Source: Halocatena marina
GTDB taxonomy: Archaea; Halobacteriota; Halobacteria; Halobacteriales; Haloarculaceae
Direction of reading: 5' to 3'
Length of the DNA: 64,000 nt
Assembly: GCF_023276375.1 (NCBI RefSeq)
Contig: NZ_JALLPK010000002.1
Span: 1 to 64,000 of the forward strand
In this document: positions 17,278 through 26,628 of the stretch, one piece after another
Layout: every line of letters begins with the position of its first letter
How positions within the stretch are numbered: the stretch's first letter is position 1
Made by a program: the position numbers and the translations under genes
Notes under the pieces: generated by a model
Told to the model about the DNA's origin: nothing
The model's database searches: none
What the model saw: only the letters and a program-made list of their open reading frames with translations

Positions 17278-18068
17278 CCCAGTGTCCCCGTGCGTCCCTC
17301 GGTGGCGATCCGTTCGACGACGGGCTTCATCATTTCCATGTACTCGGCCGGGTCCTCTCTGATCACGTTCCCGTGGGCTGGCGCAATCATTGCAGGACTG
17401 AACTCCCGAATGAGACGGTCGATCTCGTCATGGACCGTCTCGACGTCGACGTATTGATACCAGAACATAACTCGTCCGTGAAACACCACGAGTCGATCAG
17501 GCGTAATTGGTGCGTCGAGTTCATCGGCGAAGGCCAGCCCCTCGCTCCCGTGGTGGGGGTAGCCCAGCCAATCAACCGGGAACAGCGTGTCCGTCGTCCG
17601 CTCGGTCATCCACATGTGCAGCGACGCGTCTGGGAACGTCGCCTCGTGGAACTCAACGGTCCGCTGGCCGAGGTCGATGCGGTCGCCGGCACCAACGTGC
17701 GTCGCATCGTCGAGGTGATAGAGCTCATGGGCGTTGCCGTACCGTGGCGCGACCAGTTCCGCCTCCGGATGAGCGTCAAGAATTCGAGCCGTGTTTCCTG
17801 CGTGCGGGACGTCCGGGTGCGAGACAACGAGGTAGTCGAGGCTGTTCTCGAGGAGGTCATCGATAGCGTCGAGGATTCGGTCGGTGCTCGCTGGTGAGAG
17901 TGTATCGAACAGCAGTGACTGCTCGTCGTCGATTAAGTACGTGTTCTGGGCGATGTGGAGTGTGTCGGACTCGTCGTACCACGGGGGTGGCGAGTCGTCG
18001 ACGAAGCCACTCCGATCGGTCCCGTTCTCCTGTATCCAGAATAGATCTGGAGCAATCTCTCGAGGCAT
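17274..18068 (-). CDS. Metallo-beta-lactamase-fold protein with HxDxPH motif (copy 2)
   Basis: Starting from ATG 18068 (MPREIAPDLFWIQE) the protein has 264 residues; the longer open frame upstream is Arg-rich and runs toward the preceding gene, so it was excluded. It is paralogous to the next gene: LLFDTL, then VVSHPDVPH, an Asp in LFPVDWLGYPHHG and a terminal APAHGN. The same HxDxPH variant appears, so the change is a shared property and not a mutation. The two genes overlap by GTGA and are probably made together, perhaps as a heteromer. They sit between the FAD/Fe-S dehydrogenase and the TctC gene. Confidence 0.8.
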   Translation of the reverse strand: MPREIAPDLFWIQENGTDRSGFVDDSPPPWYDESDTLHIAQNTYLIDDEQSLLFDTLSPASTDRILDAIDDLLENSLDYLVVSHPDVPHAGNTARILDAHPEAELVAPRYGNAHELYHLDDATHVGAGDRIDLGQRTVEFHEATFPDASLHMWMTERTTDTLFPVDWLGYPHHGSEGLAFADELDAPITPDRLVVFHGRVMFWYQYVDVETVHDEIDRLIREFSPAMIAPAHGNVIREDPAEYMEMMKPVVERIATEGRTGTLG

Positions 18069-18177
18069 CCAATACGATTGAACGGACCGGGAACGCTTAA
18101 AGTTGTAGGACGCCGACCCCGTCGCCTCTTCTGGCAGTCGTTCCAGCGAGAGAAACGCGCATTCGAATACGGAACCG

Positions 18178-21159
18178 TCAGGTGAGCGCCGCCGCGAGCG
18201 CCTCGACAGGATGGAGGATCCCGTCGTTGTACTCATCGCCCAGTTGCGTGCGACAGGACGCCCCCGGAGCGACGACTTGCTCGCCGTTACTGGCCTCGAT
18301 CTGATCAAACAGGATCTTCCCGATCGCCCGGCTCATCGAGTAATGTTCGGCCTCGTATCCGAACGAACCAGCCATCCCACAACAGCCGGAGTCCAGCGGG
18401 TCGACCCGATAGCCCACCCGTCGTAGCACTCCCACTGCGTGATGGTCTTTCTTGAGCGCCTTCTGGTGGCAGTGGCCGTGGTAAGTGAGGCTCCCCTCGG
18501 CGTCGGTCGGGAGATGCTCGACGAGCCGGAAGACGTCAAGATACTCACAGACTCCGTAGGTGTTGGCTGCGACCGTCCTGACAGCCTTGCCGTCCAGCAG
18601 ATCGGGATAATCCGATTGAAACATTGCCGCGTCGGAGGGTTCGACGACGACGGCGTCCCAGTCATCGGCTAGCCGTGGGGCGAGAATGTCGACGTTGCGC
18701 TCGGCGTCAGCGCGGGCCTTCTCGATGAGCCCCTTCGACAATGGCGGCCGACCGCTGCCCCCAGTGCCATCGGGGATCTGTACGTGACAGCCCGCGGCTT
18801 CGAGTACTTCGACGGCATTCTTCCCTGCTCCCGGCTTGTTGTAGTTGGTGTAGGTGTCTGGGAACAGCAGCACCTTCCGCTCGGCCTCTTGTGGCGGAAC
18901 CTGCGGGCCGCCGCGATCCGTGAACCAGTCCACGAGACTCTCACGGTGGAACTTCGGCAGCGATCGCTCGCTGGCAATTCCTCCCAGTCGTTCGAGGGCC
19001 GTTCGCCCGCCGGGGATCCTCGTCACCCAGTTCGTCACCGGCGCGAGCGCGCTCCCAACTGCCGAGAGACGATCAATGTGACCGAACGCCCGCGTCCGCA
19101 ACGAGGTACCGTGGCGCTCGTGGTACGCATTCTCCACCTCGACTTTCAGTTTCGCCATATCGACCTCGCTGGGACAGTCGACAGAGCACCCCTTGCAGCC
19201 GATGCACATGTCCATTACCTCGTGCATGAACGCAAGGTCGAACTGCTCGCTCTCGGGGAGATCACCGCTCATCGCCTGGCGCAGCAGATTCGCACGGCCA
19301 CGGGTCGACTGAATCTCCTCCTGCGAGGCGCGGTAGGTGGGACACATGACGCCGCCCGTCGTCGACTGTCCTCCCCGGCACCCCCCACAGCCGTGACACA
19401 ACTCGGCCATTCCCTGAAACTCGTTTTCATTGTCCCAGTCGAGTTCAGGCTCGAAGCCTGCGTCGAACTCATAGTCCGGATCGAACCGAAGGTTCTGTGT
19501 CATGTCCCAGTCGCCACAGACGCTTCCGGGGTTGAGGAGCCAGTCGGGATCGGCGGCCGTCTTCAGTCCGCGGAACACCTCCCACAGATGCTCACCGTAG
19601 AGCTTCCGATTCCACTGGGTCCGCGCGCGCCCATCGCCGTGCTCGCCAGAAACTGAGCCTCCATACTTCACTGCGAGATCAGTCGCCGCGTCAGAAATGG
19701 ATTCCATGCGCTCGACGCCCTCGGTCTCCTTCGTGTTGATCAGCGGCCTGACGTGGATACAGCCCGGGCCAGCGTGGGCGTAAAACGAGCCGAACGTGTC
19801 GTGCTCCTCAAAGACGTTCTGGAAGTCCGCGATGTACTCTGGGAGGTGCTCGGGCGGAACCGCGACATCCTCGATGAACGCGATGTGTTTTGCGTTGGTT
19901 GTCCGCGAGAGGAGGATCGGCGTCGAGGCTTTTCGCATCTTCCAGAAGGCCGCCTGCTCGGCCTCTTCGTACGCTTCGAGTCCCTCGAAGGCGATGTCGC
20001 CAACCCGGTCGTCGAGCAGTCCTTCCACTTTCTGGCGGGCATCAGCCTCACCTTCAGCGTAGAACTCTACGAGCAAGAACGTGTCTGTTCGCTCGGGGAG
20101 GATGCCGACGACATCTTTGAATTCTTCGAGACTCCGTGCGAGGTCTAAGAGAACACCATCGAGGACCTCGACGGCGGCAGGGTCGTGTTCGAGGATAGGA
20201 CCGACGTCCTCCATCGCCTCGACGAGGCCGTCGTAGGTCAAGAGGCCGATAGCCTTCGTTTCGGGAAGTGGTTCGAGTGACACCTCGGCCTCGGTGACGA
20301 TCGCCAGCGTTCCCTCGCTCCCGACAATCAGCTTCGCGAGGTTCAGCGTCTCTCGATCGCCGTTGGCGACGGCATGGGCCTGCTCGACGAGGACGTCAAG
20401 GTTGTACCCTGAGACGTTGCGCTTGATGCTCGGGAACGCCTCCGCAACGGCCTCACTTTCCTCTTCTATGATTCGCAACGCCTCGGCGTAGAGTCGCTCC
20501 TCAAGGTCCCCCTCTGGATCGGCGCGTTCGTAGACTTCGTCTATCGGCGTTTCTCCTAGCCTCGTAACGGTGCTGTCCGCGAGGACTACCTCCAGTTCCT
20601 CGACGTACGCGTCGGTCTTGCCGTACTTTAGTGAGTGGGCACCGGTGGTATTGTTGCCGATAGCGCCGCCGAGCGCGCTCCGGTTGGCAGTCGAGGGATC
20701 GGGGGCGAACTTCAGTCCGTGTGGAATGAGCGCCTCGTTGAATTCCGCGAGGACTGTCCCCGCCTGTGCCCGGGCGCGGCGACCATCTGGATCGATGGCC
20801 AGAACGCTGTCCATATGGCGAGTGAAGTCCAACACAACCGCCTCATTGACGGTCTGGCCCGCTAGGCTCGTCCCTCCACCCCGCGGGAGCACTGGAATGT
20901 CCCGGTCGGCACAGTACTCGACGACCGCGCTCACGTCGGCCGTCGAAGTCGGGAAGACGACCCCGATTGGTGTCATCTCGTAGGCGCTGGCGTCGGTCGC
21001 GTACAACTGACGGGAGTAGTTGTCGAACCGCACCTGACCGTCAACGAGATCCGCGAGGTCATCGCGCAACTCTGGCCGGACAACCTCTCCCCGGTAATCG
21101 TAGTTCGCGCGGTCGTCGCTCGCGGGGTCCTGCTCGGACCCGGAGTCATTCGTAGCCAT
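18178..21159 (-). CDS. FAD-linked and Fe-S D-2-hydroxyacid (D-lactate/glycolate type) dehydrogenase
   Basis: The 993-residue protein fuses three parts. An N-terminal FAD_binding_4 domain has PRGGGTSLAGQTVN near residue 80 and a FAD-oxidase C-terminal domain. A central ferredoxin-like part has CHGCGGC, then CIGCKGCSVDCPSEVDMAK. A C-terminal CCG-type part has HGHCHQKAL and SGCCGMAGSFG. This equals GlcD/Dld plus GlpC/LldE in a single chain, as in YdiJ-like enzymes, which oxidise D-2-hydroxyacids and pass electrons to the membrane quinone pool. Start ATG 21159 was preferred because the upstream extension lacks similarity. It fits a pathway turning a hydroxyacid into the 2-oxoacid used by the ThDP enzyme. 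Confidence 0.9.
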   Translation of the reverse strand: MATNDSGSEQDPASDDRANYDYRGEVVRPELRDDLADLVDGQVRFDNYSRQLYATDASAYEMTPIGVVFPTSTADVSAVVEYCADRDIPVLPRGGGTSLAGQTVNEAVVLDFTRHMDSVLAIDPDGRRARAQAGTVLAEFNEALIPHGLKFAPDPSTANRSALGGAIGNNTTGAHSLKYGKTDAYVEELEVVLADSTVTRLGETPIDEVYERADPEGDLEERLYAEALRIIEEESEAVAEAFPSIKRNVSGYNLDVLVEQAHAVANGDRETLNLAKLIVGSEGTLAIVTEAEVSLEPLPETKAIGLLTYDGLVEAMEDVGPILEHDPAAVEVLDGVLLDLARSLEEFKDVVGILPERTDTFLLVEFYAEGEADARQKVEGLLDDRVGDIAFEGLEAYEEAEQAAFWKMRKASTPILLSRTTNAKHIAFIEDVAVPPEHLPEYIADFQNVFEEHDTFGSFYAHAGPGCIHVRPLINTKETEGVERMESISDAATDLAVKYGGSVSGEHGDGRARTQWNRKLYGEHLWEVFRGLKTAADPDWLLNPGSVCGDWDMTQNLRFDPDYEFDAGFEPELDWDNENEFQGMAELCHGCGGCRGGQSTTGGVMCPTYRASQEEIQSTRGRANLLRQAMSGDLPESEQFDLAFMHEVMDMCIGCKGCSVDCPSEVDMAKLKVEVENAYHERHGTSLRTRAFGHIDRLSAVGSALAPVTNWVTRIPGGRTALERLGGIASERSLPKFHRESLVDWFTDRGGPQVPPQEAERKVLLFPDTYTNYNKPGAGKNAVEVLEAAGCHVQIPDGTGGSGRPPLSKGLIEKARADAERNVDILAPRLADDWDAVVVEPSDAAMFQSDYPDLLDGKAVRTVAANTYGVCEYLDVFRLVEHLPTDAEGSLTYHGHCHQKALKKDHHAVGVLRRVGYRVDPLDSGCCGMAGSFGYEAEHYSMSRAIGKILFDQIEASNGEQVVAPGASCRTQLGDEYNDGILHPVEALAAALT

Positions 21160-21471
21160 GTGGATTCTATCTATCACATGAACGAGACGGATCAAAATCC
21201 TTCTGCCCATCCAACACCTGTCGCATCGACGTAGGGGTAGACTCATCTCAGGGAGGACTTCCGGTTGACGACCTGCTCTCGAATGACAGTCGCCAGCGGG
21301 GACCGAGTTGCCGACGCCGGTCCGCTCAATCTTGGATACGTCGTCGAGCAACCTCCGCAGATCGGCCCTGTACGGTGGACCGCTCCGACGATACCGGCCA
21401 TTCGACAGCAGTCCTCCATTAGTCATAGTGCCAAGCCACCAACACGCAGGAGATATGCCCGCGGGATCGAA
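21160..21471. other. Spacer between MBL hydrolase and FAD/Fe-S dehydrogenase
   Basis: This 312-base stretch continues the dehydrogenase reading frame without a stop (to 21426), but the translation is Arg-rich and unlike the family. No separate gene is seen. It may hold a promoter for the dehydrogenase. Confidence 0.3.
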
Positions 21472-22374
21472 CTACTGGTCCTTGAGATACTCCAGCGCGC
21501 CCTCGACGTCGATCCGGGCACGCTCGGCTGCCACCCCGCCGTTCCATCGAGCAAAGTGTGGAGCAGTGTCGCCTTCCACGATCGACCGAGCCACCTCGCG
21601 GCCATCGAGGCAGGCTCGCCAACGCTCTTCGACAGTTTCGACCCATTCCCGAAGCACACTGTTGTACTCTGTAAACGCACCCTCGATATCGTACCGCGGC
21701 CCATAGTGTGCGTACAGCAACGTCTCGACGTCGTACTCTGTCAGCCGGTCCAGCGAGTTGAGATTCTCATCAAGGGCAAAGTTCGGTGGCGGTGTTGTCG
21801 GTAGCATGGTTCCGGCAATGTACTCGCCGCACTCATCGCCAGTGAACAGCACTCCGTCGTCGGGACCGTACAGACAGATGTGATGGGGCGCGTGGCCGGC
21901 GGTGGCGATCACTTCGAGTGCTCGGTCGCCAAGATCGATGCGCTCGCCGCCACTGAGGGCGTCAAAGCGGCCGTCTGGAATCGGCTGTGCCGTTCCGTAG
22001 TCATCTGCGAGTGCGCCAGCGTTCTGTCGGACGCTCGTGAGGAGCTTCGAGAGTTTCGCCTCGTCGCTCAAGAAGTGTGCCCCGATCTCGTGGCAGTGGA
22101 CGGTCGCTCCCGGACAGCGGTCGGCGAGAAAACCTGCTGCCCCGGCATGATCGAGGTGGATGTGCGTGAGGATGATGTGTTCGACGCTTTCCGGGGCGAG
22201 ACCAAGTTCATCGAGCCCCGCAAGCAGCCGGTCAGTGGCTGTTGACAGTCCTGGATCGATGACCGTCGGCTCGGTACCATCGATCACGTAGGCGGCCATC
22301 CGTTCATCGTGACCGAGCATGCCGGTATCGACGTAGTGCAGATCATCGTGTCCGCGGACGGAATGGATAGTCAT
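21472..22374 (-). CDS. Metallo-beta-lactamase-fold hydrolase (canonical HxHxDH)
   Basis: The 300-residue protein has the full MBL metal set: HIHLDH near residue 72, a His in TAGHAPHHI, an Asp in LFTGDECG and a His in LYAHYGPR. This makes it a probable two-metal hydrolase of the glyoxalase II type, unlike the two downstream paralogues with HxDxPH. A C-terminal extension of about 60 residues follows. Its ATG overlaps the stop of the small enoyl-CoA-hydratase-like gene by four bases, so the two are cotranscribed. A thioester or lactone substrate in the same catabolic route is plausible but not shown. Confidence 0.88.
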   Translation of the reverse strand: MTIHSVRGHDDLHYVDTGMLGHDERMAAYVIDGTEPTVIDPGLSTATDRLLAGLDELGLAPESVEHIILTHIHLDHAGAAGFLADRCPGATVHCHEIGAHFLSDEAKLSKLLTSVRQNAGALADDYGTAQPIPDGRFDALSGGERIDLGDRALEVIATAGHAPHHICLYGPDDGVLFTGDECGEYIAGTMLPTTPPPNFALDENLNSLDRLTEYDVETLLYAHYGPRYDIEGAFTEYNSVLREWVETVEERWRACLDGREVARSIVEGDTAPHFARWNGGVAAERARIDVEGALEYLKDQ

Positions 22375-22745
22375 TGGAGGTCGGATCTACTCTCGTTGAA
22401 CGCATCGACCAATGCGTTGCGCTCGCCGGACGCAGACTGCACCCACCGACGCCGAGCTTCGAACTCGTGGGCAGTCTCCGGATTCGGCGCTTTGGCGCTG
22501 TCGTTGATCGCACGCTTGGAGTGCTTCACAGTCTCGGTGCTTATCGACCGATTCACGTCGACATCCCGGTTGACGACCACGGTGTCTCGTGCCTCGTTGG
22601 AGTCGATCATCCCCGTAAAGACGCGGGTGAGGTTATTATAGACGGCGATGCTGAGCGAGTTATTCGTCGGTAGGCGCTCAGGTGTACCCTCGATGATTCC
22701 GTCAGTTGGCGCTTCATCGATGGTCTCGTATGCCTCATTTGCCAT
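22371..22745 (-). CDS. Shrunken enoyl-CoA hydratase-like protein, probably a remnant
   Basis: This intact 124-codon frame has an N-terminal half like the start of the enoyl-CoA hydratase fold (LSIAVYNNLTRVFTGMID then DTVVVN) and a C-terminal half like its end (VKHSKRAINDSAKAP then EARRRWVQSASGERNA). The central part of that fold, which supplies the oxyanion hole and active site, is missing, and normal members are about 260 residues. It therefore looks like an internal deletion that kept the frame. It overlaps the MBL gene by ATGA. The family match is by eye and is tentative; it could instead be an unrelated small protein. Confidence 0.5.
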   Translation of the reverse strand: MANEAYETIDEAPTDGIIEGTPERLPTNNSLSIAVYNNLTRVFTGMIDSNEARDTVVVNRDVDVNRSISTETVKHSKRAINDSAKAPNPETAHEFEARRRWVQSASGERNALVDAFNESRSDLQ

Positions 22746-22751
22746 ACTCTA

Positions 22752-23036
22752 TCAAGCCGAATCTGTTCTTGAAAGCTCACCTAAACAGGAGATAATCTCC
22801 GGTATGTGGTCGAGGTTCGAATCGATTGCTTCCGTGCCGGCTCTGCTTTGCTCTTCACTGATTTCTTTGTACCCATTTGCTCACAATCATAGAGGCGGTC
22901 TAACGTGCTGATGCTTGCCGTTGTCAACAGCAACTTTCTCGATATCGAGCTTTTCGCGTACAGTTCGTTCATCAACGCTAATGAGATGGCCGATTACGGT
23001 ATCGAGATGATCGAATTTGAGCGACTCAGTGAGCGT
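22752..23036 (-). pseudogene. Decayed gene of unknown family upstream of the hydratase-like gene
   Basis: One minus-strand frame gives protein-like sequence across this stretch, broken by two close stops: first SLKFDHLDTVIGHLISVDE and REKLDIEKVAVDNGK, then two TGA codons near 22898, then YKEISEEQSRAGTEAID and PEIISCLGELSRTDSA. No start codon is present and further stops lie upstream near 23040-23060. This is best read as a degraded gene. I do not recognise the family. Confidence 0.4.
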
Positions 23037-23099
23037 TCAGATGGCTTCGACGAGTCATGTGTCTCGTCTGTTCAACTTCATAGAACGACAATCGACCAG

Positions 23100-24723
23100 C
23101 TGAGTGGACGACGTGAAGGTCTTAATCCGAATGTTAACAGTGGCCTGACCTTTCGGCCGATCGCTGTCTCGCCTTCGTCTCGATCGACCGCTGCGACGGC
23201 CGCCATACCGAGAGCGATCACACAATTATTGTGGGCCCGGCGGAGTGCTGAGGGGTGTTGTGGAAATTGGACGGATTCCATGTGTTAGAACGTCTCGTCG
23301 TTCTTGACGGTCAACTGATGCTGGGATACGAATCAGCAGACTAACTCGATCGATTGATGATGCCAACACGTGGAATCGATCCAGAGTCGTCTCAAGAAAT
23401 CACCCCAACGTTCTAATATGTGGAACGGACACCGTCTGGACCGTTGCTCGCGTCCGTCTCTCCTCAGACGGCCTCAAGCGTTCTACTGAACAGAACAGTC
23501 AATCGGGCACCGTTTACACTCGTACGCTTGTCACAGGATCATGTAAGATCCGGTTGGACGCTCCTGAGTCCCGTTACACCAGTATTTTCGGAAATCTCCT
23601 GCCGCCTGACTGGTTGAACACGGGTGCGAAGGTCTGTTCACTGATTGCGAACGGACGGCTACGAGTCAGTGAAGATAGTTACACGAGACGATCGACCAGT
23701 TGCCACAGCAAGTAGAGCAGACAGATAAACACGAAATAGAAAAATCACAGCACGAAGCTTGTGGAAGTCGTCTTCGACTGTGAGCTTAACTATCCTCTTG
23801 GTCGGTTCGTATGTCCCCGAATTTATATTCAACAGCGTCGAGAGAGATGCAGTGTTATGGATGTGATCGTCCTATCCCTCACATTTGTACACACAGAATA
23901 ATCACAGATGTCTAAAAGTAATCACCCATTTTCAGGTGGAGTTACGTGAGTGATACTGACCGCGATATACGCAGAGTCAGATATACGTGTGTTCTGTGTT
24001 CCGCTGTGAACCAACTCTTCTCTGTCTGGTAGTATACGCTAGCTATATCGACGGAATTTACAGATTAGTGTTCTAAATCTTTTATTCAATTACTGTCTAC
24101 TACTGTCGGAAGTTTGCTAAAATATCGCATAGTACGATTACTGTTTGGGGCCAGTTCTTGCAAAGTATCAGACAGAAGTGGTTGATCTGATAGTAGACAT
24201 CGTGTCATAATCGAAACAGACATCATTATTGACGGATAGCCACTTGTGCTAGTTTGTATGATCAGCCTTTGTCCCCAATTGCTTCAAAAGATTGTACGTT
24301 GATGGGTGTGTGATCTCCATGTCTGACACATCTCTCGTCACCGAACTTGTTCTACTATCAATTAGTCATTGAAAATCATCAATATTGAGTGTACATACAA
24401 TTGATTAAGTTATGACCTAATGAGCAGATATTTTTACTGCAGCCTATCTAAGAGATGTGACCTATGTTAATAACTGTGTGTCTGGCAATCCATGACTCAA
24501 TTTTATCGGGATTGAGCGAGATAACCAGCAACGAAATTCTAGTCACATGAACACGACAAAGAGGTCAATATAGACGTATGATTGAAAGATTGCATTACCC
24601 AACTAAAGTCTGCCAGATGGCTTCTGATGCACAATTACTCAAAATCTATCCTAGTAATCTATCTTTCTCTAAGAGGTGAGCAGGATGAATATATCTGATC
24701 AGCGTCAGCTAGTGGAAAAATGT
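23100..24723. other. Long non-coding, AT-rich stretch
   Basis: About 1.6 kb without a supportable gene. The part from roughly 23,850 to 24,720 is distinctly AT-rich and dense in stops in all frames. A short hydrophobic minus-strand frame near 23,680-23,745 (VFICLLYLLWQLVDRLV) might be the end of a lost membrane protein. No tRNA, repeat array or transposase is recognisable. Confidence 0.4.
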
Positions 24724-24897
24724 CTAATTTTCTGATAGTTCACCATTTTTGTGCTTCCACATCCCCCACAGAAGAAGAGTGTAGACGCCGGTGAGTACAA
24801 CTCCCTGAACGACTTCGCCGGCATCAAATCGTAGCAAGACGCTGAAGGCGGCGATTACTGAGAATAAACCGAGCACCCGACGACTTGGCTTTGGCAT
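24724..24897 (-). CDS. Small two-helix membrane protein
   Basis: A 57-codon gene starts at ATG 24897 and ends at TAG. It encodes a basic N-terminus (MPKPSRRVLG), a first hydrophobic segment (LFSVIAAFSVLL), a short loop with RFDAGE and a second hydrophobic segment (VVLTGVYTLLLWGMW), ending in a polar tail. The composition is clearly protein-like against an AT-rich, stop-rich background, which supports expression. The family is not recognised and no neighbour suggests a role. Confidence 0.6.
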   Translation of the reverse strand: MPKPSRRVLGLFSVIAAFSVLLRFDAGEVVQGVVLTGVYTLLLWGMWKHKNGELSEN

Positions 24898-25189
24898 TCG
24901 CTATCAATAGATAGTGTATTGTAATAAGATTGATTGCGCTGATTAACATGCGGTACACCTCTCGGTGAGTCGTCACCCACGTTTCAGGTGAAAGAAAAAC
25001 TGGTCGGGATCAAAAGGAGTGAACGGATCGGCGTGTCACCGCTCAATCGGCTCAAAGGCAGCGACCCGCTTATTGACGGTCGATTTCTGGCATAGATACT
25101 ACAAATCAGCCCCGCTTTCTTTTCACGCGTAGTTAAACTTCCGTCTTGAGAGGTCCATCCTTTTGTCCGTAAGCCGGTTATGTACAGTA

Positions 25190-25885
25190 ATGAGTTCAGT
25201 CGATACCGCCCAAGAAACCGAGCGCGGCTTCGGGCTCTCAAGTCGTGATGCCCGAATCATCGGCGGAGCGAGCGCACTGATGGGGATCAATGTGTTCTTG
25301 ATGTACGTTTTCGTCGTGACACCGCTCGCAACCATCAACGAGTACCTGTTCTCGGTGCCAATCATCGGCGTTGCTGTGTACGGTGCGGCGATCATGGCTG
25401 GACATCTGCTCGCCGAGCGCGGCGTGAAAGGTGGTGACGTGGGCGTCGCGTTCGTCGGCGTGGTCCTACTGCAGCTCGCGTTTGGCATCTTCGGGGCTGG
25501 CGTGCTCTCGTTTGCCCCTCGCGGTGACCAGCCGACGATCCTTGTGGTGACGGCAATCGTTGTGACGCTGCTCACGGCCGTGATCGGGGCGTACGTTTAT
25601 GCGCGTTCGAAGACGTTCGAATCATGGGGTACGGCCGCCAATGTCGCATTCATCGGCGGAATCATCGCAATCGCCATCGGATCGTTTATCCTGCCACTCC
25701 TGCTCACGGTCGGCTTTGTACTCATTTTCCTCGGCTTCCTCCTTCGGTTGGGATGGGAGATCTGGCGAGTGCGCGATCAACGGCGGGCGTCGATCGCGCT
25801 TCAGACGATCGGCATCTACATCGCCGTCGCTGGTGTCTTCGTCCATGTATTACAGCTCGTGATGCGAGCGTGGAGCCGTCGCTGA
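25190..25885 (+). CDS. Multi-pass integral membrane protein, function unknown
   Basis: From ATG 25190 the protein has 231 residues with about seven hydrophobic segments and a short charged N-terminus (MSSVDTAQETERGF). The even spacing of helices is reminiscent of Bax-inhibitor-1-like proteins (for example EYLFSVPIIGVAVYGAAIMA), but no diagnostic motif can be confirmed by eye. An in-frame ATG nine codons earlier is less likely because it precedes the likely promoter. It stands alone, with AT-rich spacers on both sides. Confidence 0.65.
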   Translation: MSSVDTAQETERGFGLSSRDARIIGGASALMGINVFLMYVFVVTPLATINEYLFSVPIIGVAVYGAAIMAGHLLAERGVKGGDVGVAFVGVVLLQLAFGIFGAGVLSFAPRGDQPTILVVTAIVVTLLTAVIGAYVYARSKTFESWGTAANVAFIGGIIAIAIGSFILPLLLTVGFVLIFLGFLLRLGWEIWRVRDQRRASIALQTIGIYIAVAGVFVHVLQLVMRAWSRR

Positions 25886-26282
25886 GCGATCATTCAGACA
25901 ATCCACTTGCGGCTCGATGCCAGTACGAACTGCAATCGAGGTCGACGAGCATGATCAGGAGGGTGGCTCGATCGTATTACTCTCGTCGACAGCGAGAATC
26001 TGGCTGAGTGTCCTCTGAACGTCATTTCTCGAATTGGTAGAGAGTGGACGATTGAGTTGCTTGTGTGCTATATGAACGTGTACTGCTGCCCGATTTGAGA
26101 TCTACAGACGTGAGAGGGACAACCCTGTTATTATCCTTGTGAGATATATTCAAAAATATTGCAAAACATGTTACTCCACATTTATTCTTATTCGATATTG
26201 TTTATTACTTGGTAGAAAGCGCTTTGTAAGATGCTGATTATGCTGATGTGAGGGTAGTTGATACTCTCGCTGGAGATAACAG
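25886..26282. other. Spacer before the gas vesicle region
   Basis: Nearly 400 bases with no convincing gene on either strand. The last 130 bases are AT-rich, and a GGAGATAACAG sequence with a good ribosome binding site directly precedes the 88-codon gene that follows. Confidence 0.4.
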
Positions 26283-26549
26283 ATGTCTGTAACGAGAATA
26301 ATTACGAGCACGATTGGATCGATTCTTGGCCGCAAAATAGGTGATATACTCGGACAAAAGCTCGAAGCGGCTATTTCATTCCAGAGTACGGACGAATCAG
26401 ACAAGGAAGAATCTGAAGCCGAAGACGAATCGGACAACGAAGTATCTCTGGAAGAGATGTCGAGATATCTTGATGATATGTCTGATGAAGAACTTCAATT
26501 GCTTGCGAATCAGCTCGCTGATGAACTCAACGGACGAGAGTCTGAGTGA
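26283..26549 (+). CDS. Small acidic protein at the edge of the gas vesicle cluster
   Basis: The 88-residue protein begins with an amphipathic segment (VTRIITSTIGSILGRKIGD), then a highly acidic low-complexity linker (residues 36-54) and a C-terminal helix (EEMSRYLDDMSDEELQLLAN). GGAG lies eight bases upstream of the ATG, supporting translation. It converges with gvpM, whose stop is 80 bases away. No known gvp family fits, but size, acidity and position make a gas-vesicle-associated accessory role conceivable. This is inference only. Confidence 0.55.
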   Translation: MSVTRIITSTIGSILGRKIGDILGQKLEAAISFQSTDESDKEESEAEDESDNEVSLEEMSRYLDDMSDEELQLLANQLADELNGRESE

Positions 26550-26628
26550 ATGCGGTGTCAAGTCACCGAAAAGACATTAATTTAATCCTCCTGTATAACT
26601 TTGTATAAATGACTGCCACGACACTTGT

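Noticed and set aside
18178..21426. 1082-codon version of the FAD/Fe-S dehydrogenase
   Set aside because: The first 89 codons are non-conserved; the ATG at 21159 gives the family start.
22810..22830. GAGGTTCGAATCG as a tRNA T-arm
   Set aside because: No matching acceptor stem or anticodon arm is found upstream; the bases belong to the decayed gene on the minus strand.
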